A stretch of 64,000 nt of DNA from Monodelphis domestica (taxonomy: Eukaryota; Chordata; Mammalia; Didelphimorphia; Didelphidae). Numbering within the stretch: the first letter of the stretch is position 1; every line of letters starts with the position of its first letter. The position numbers and the translations under genes are program-made. The notes beneath the pieces were generated by a model. The model did not search any database. It was not told the DNA's origin and saw only the letters and a program-made list of their open reading frames with translations. Where the stretch lies: contig NC_077233.1 in assembly GCF_027887165.1 (NCBI RefSeq), positions 222,117,845 to 222,181,844 on the forward strand, in the 5' to 3' direction. Positions 63,994 to 64,000 of the stretch are shown here, piece by piece.

Positions 63994-64000
63994 TTTTAAA

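Larger units (their letters stand above)
60427..64000. other. SUN1 intron upstream of exon a (to right edge)
   Basis: Contains inverted L2 ends (60905-61030, 61260-61440), a plus-strand L2 end (61600-61800), a CORE-SINE (62621-62775), a hAT MITE (62975-63202) and a hairpin (63921-63993). The expected N-terminal exons (for example those coding the FWGLDDDGDLKGG block of human SUN1) were not found here. Confidence 0.55.

Noticed and set aside
1-64000. CRISPR array, operon or prokaryote-type defence system
   Set aside because: No spaced direct repeats and no prokaryotic gene organisation; introns, CpG island and mammalian repeats show a vertebrate nuclear locus.

Overview
The window is vertebrate nuclear DNA, most likely from a marsupial. 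The evidence is: two multi-exon genes with mammalian-like proteins and GT-AG introns; AT-rich introns full of marsupial-type repeats (tRNA-headed CORE-SINEs with a 'gctgtgtgaccctgggcaag' core, one SINE with an RTE/BovB-like tail, several L1 copies of marsupial type, hAT-type MITEs); and many MIR and L2 relics. I cannot fix the species from this sequence alone. There are no bacterial genes, CRISPR arrays or operons.

Both genes lie on the minus strand, head to tail, in the order SUN1 then GET4, as in human and mouse. GET4 (tail-anchored protein targeting; partner of UBL4A and BAG6) starts in a CpG island near 17.2 kb. Its first five coding exons run leftward to 2288, and the remaining exons lie beyond the left edge. 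SUN1 (inner nuclear membrane; LINC complex) enters from the right without its N-terminal exons. Seventeen coding exons were placed between 60426 and the stop codon at 21341. Read in order they keep one frame for 707 codons. They encode the alternatively spliced cassette region, the membrane segments, the lumenal coiled coils and the complete KASH-binding SUN domain. A 3'UTR of about 1.8 kb reaches AATAAA signals near 19.5 kb.

Between the genes (17.2-19.5 kb) are the GET4 promoter, with a full CRE, an E-box and an NRF1-like site, and then a tandem repeat of about 120 bp in three copies. The introns carry the repeats: L1 copies at 13.3-14.8, 29.1-29.8, 39.5-43.2, 45.0-45.8 and 49.6-56.4 kb, SINEs throughout, two hAT MITEs with 8-bp target duplications, and one broken gamma-like retroviral gag-pro fossil (38.0-39.5 kb).

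I found no new multi-gene system. The observations most worth checking are: a plus-strand, splice-flanked, 43-codon open segment inside a SUN1 intron (36577-36706); a 34-bp hairpin with a 5-nt loop at the right edge (63921-63993); four consecutive same-phase SUN1 cassette exons, one with a weak donor site; and the repeat array upstream of GET4.
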